Shown here piece after piece: positions 63,879 to 64,000 of a stretch of DNA of 64,000 nucleotides (positions within the stretch are counted from its first letter, which is position 1; each line of letters starts with the position of its first letter). The stretch is from JAXGQD01 sp040766665 (GTDB taxonomy: Bacteria > Bacillota > Clostridia > Saccharofermentanales > Fastidiosipilaceae). The stretch covers positions 310,001-374,000 of the forward strand of contig JAXGQD010000001.1 in NCBI GenBank assembly GCA_040766665.1, in the 5' to 3' direction. The notes under the pieces are model-generated. The model was given only the letters and a program-made list of their open reading frames with translations. It searched no databases and was not told the origin of the DNA. Both the position numbers and the translations under genes were made by a program.

Positions 63879-64000
63879 TTTGGCAAAAATGACGGCTACG
63901 CGGGATTTTATTTAGATTTACAAGCCAGTTCACTATAAGAGAGGGTTTTTTCCGACAAAAATGGCGGCTATGCAGGGAAACATTACAATATGCTAATGCA
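63879..64000 (+). repeat. 122-bp interspersed repeat, family 2, copy 2 (runs to window edge)
   Basis: TTTGGCAAAAATGACGGC at its start, CAAAAATGGCGGC at offset 77, ATGCTAATGCA at the end, exactly as in 60919-61040. It may continue beyond the window. Confidence 0.75.

Noticed and set aside
1..64000. tRNA, rRNA, replication origin or integrase/attachment sites
   Set aside because: None recognised on either strand by reading; a dedicated tRNA/rRNA scan would be decisive.

Overview
The window reads as a chromosome segment of an anaerobic, low-to-moderate G+C Gram-positive bacterium of the class Clostridia (inference; no rRNA or tRNA is present to place it). Pointers are strong AGGAGG-type ribosome sites, frequent TTG and GTG starts, lipoproteins with Ala/Thr-rich linkers after the lipobox, FabK instead of FabI, a fused AccD-AccA, a ferredoxin-dependent indolepyruvate oxidoreductase and a superoxide reductase. 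There is no phage or plasmid signature. The one recognisable insertion sequence is an IS256-family element at 43134-44499.

Layout. 1-695: end of an AraC regulator. 952-12355: a polyol operon that looks like inositol catabolism of the Thermotoga type (IolO/IolM/IolN-like enzymes, a second zinc dehydrogenase, IolG, a three-gene sugar ABC importer, another TIM-barrel isomerase and another Gfo/Idh/MocA dehydrogenase). 12410-21937: a second operon with its own sigma-A promoter and LacI-type operator, carrying IolD, IolE, a LacI regulator, a LarA-family nickel enzyme, an archaeal-type (type II) GAPDH, an archaeal-type phosphoglycerate kinase and a split transketolase. The last five genes form an unusual enzyme set and are the best candidate for an undescribed pathway. 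22396-27574: a TIR-transmembrane-WD40 protein next to a membrane TrkA-N/RyR-domain protein, resembling nucleotide-signalling conflict systems. 27716-33609: an aryl-keto-acid oxidation operon (PaaK, IorA, IorB, ACT protein, second PaaK, second ACT protein). 34107-35002: TcdA on the minus strand with an in-frame minisatellite. 35215-42587: oligopeptide-type ABC importer plus a GH13 glucosidase. 44714-46609: membrane glycerophosphodiesterase. 46642-56986: a fatty-acid operon (accB, accC, accDA, fabH, fabK, fabD, fabG, fabF, fabZ, nitronate-monooxygenase-like gene) behind two FabT-like palindromes. 57018-63755: a kinase/nuclease-like fusion, an S9 peptidase, lipoproteins, superoxide reductase, DUF4870 and SIMPL proteins.

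Five genes (iolE, the RyR gene, tcdA, fabF and the lipoprotein at 60106) are each broken by a one-base gain or loss in or beside a short homopolymer, and each is restored by a single base. That pattern suggests sequencing or assembly error more than decay. Long intergenic stretches hold several families of degenerate interspersed repeats, including two 122-bp copies, two copies of about 186 bp, a 30-bp hairpin family and a motif built around TAATCCAAGC. No CRISPR array, tRNA, rRNA, integrase or attachment site was found.
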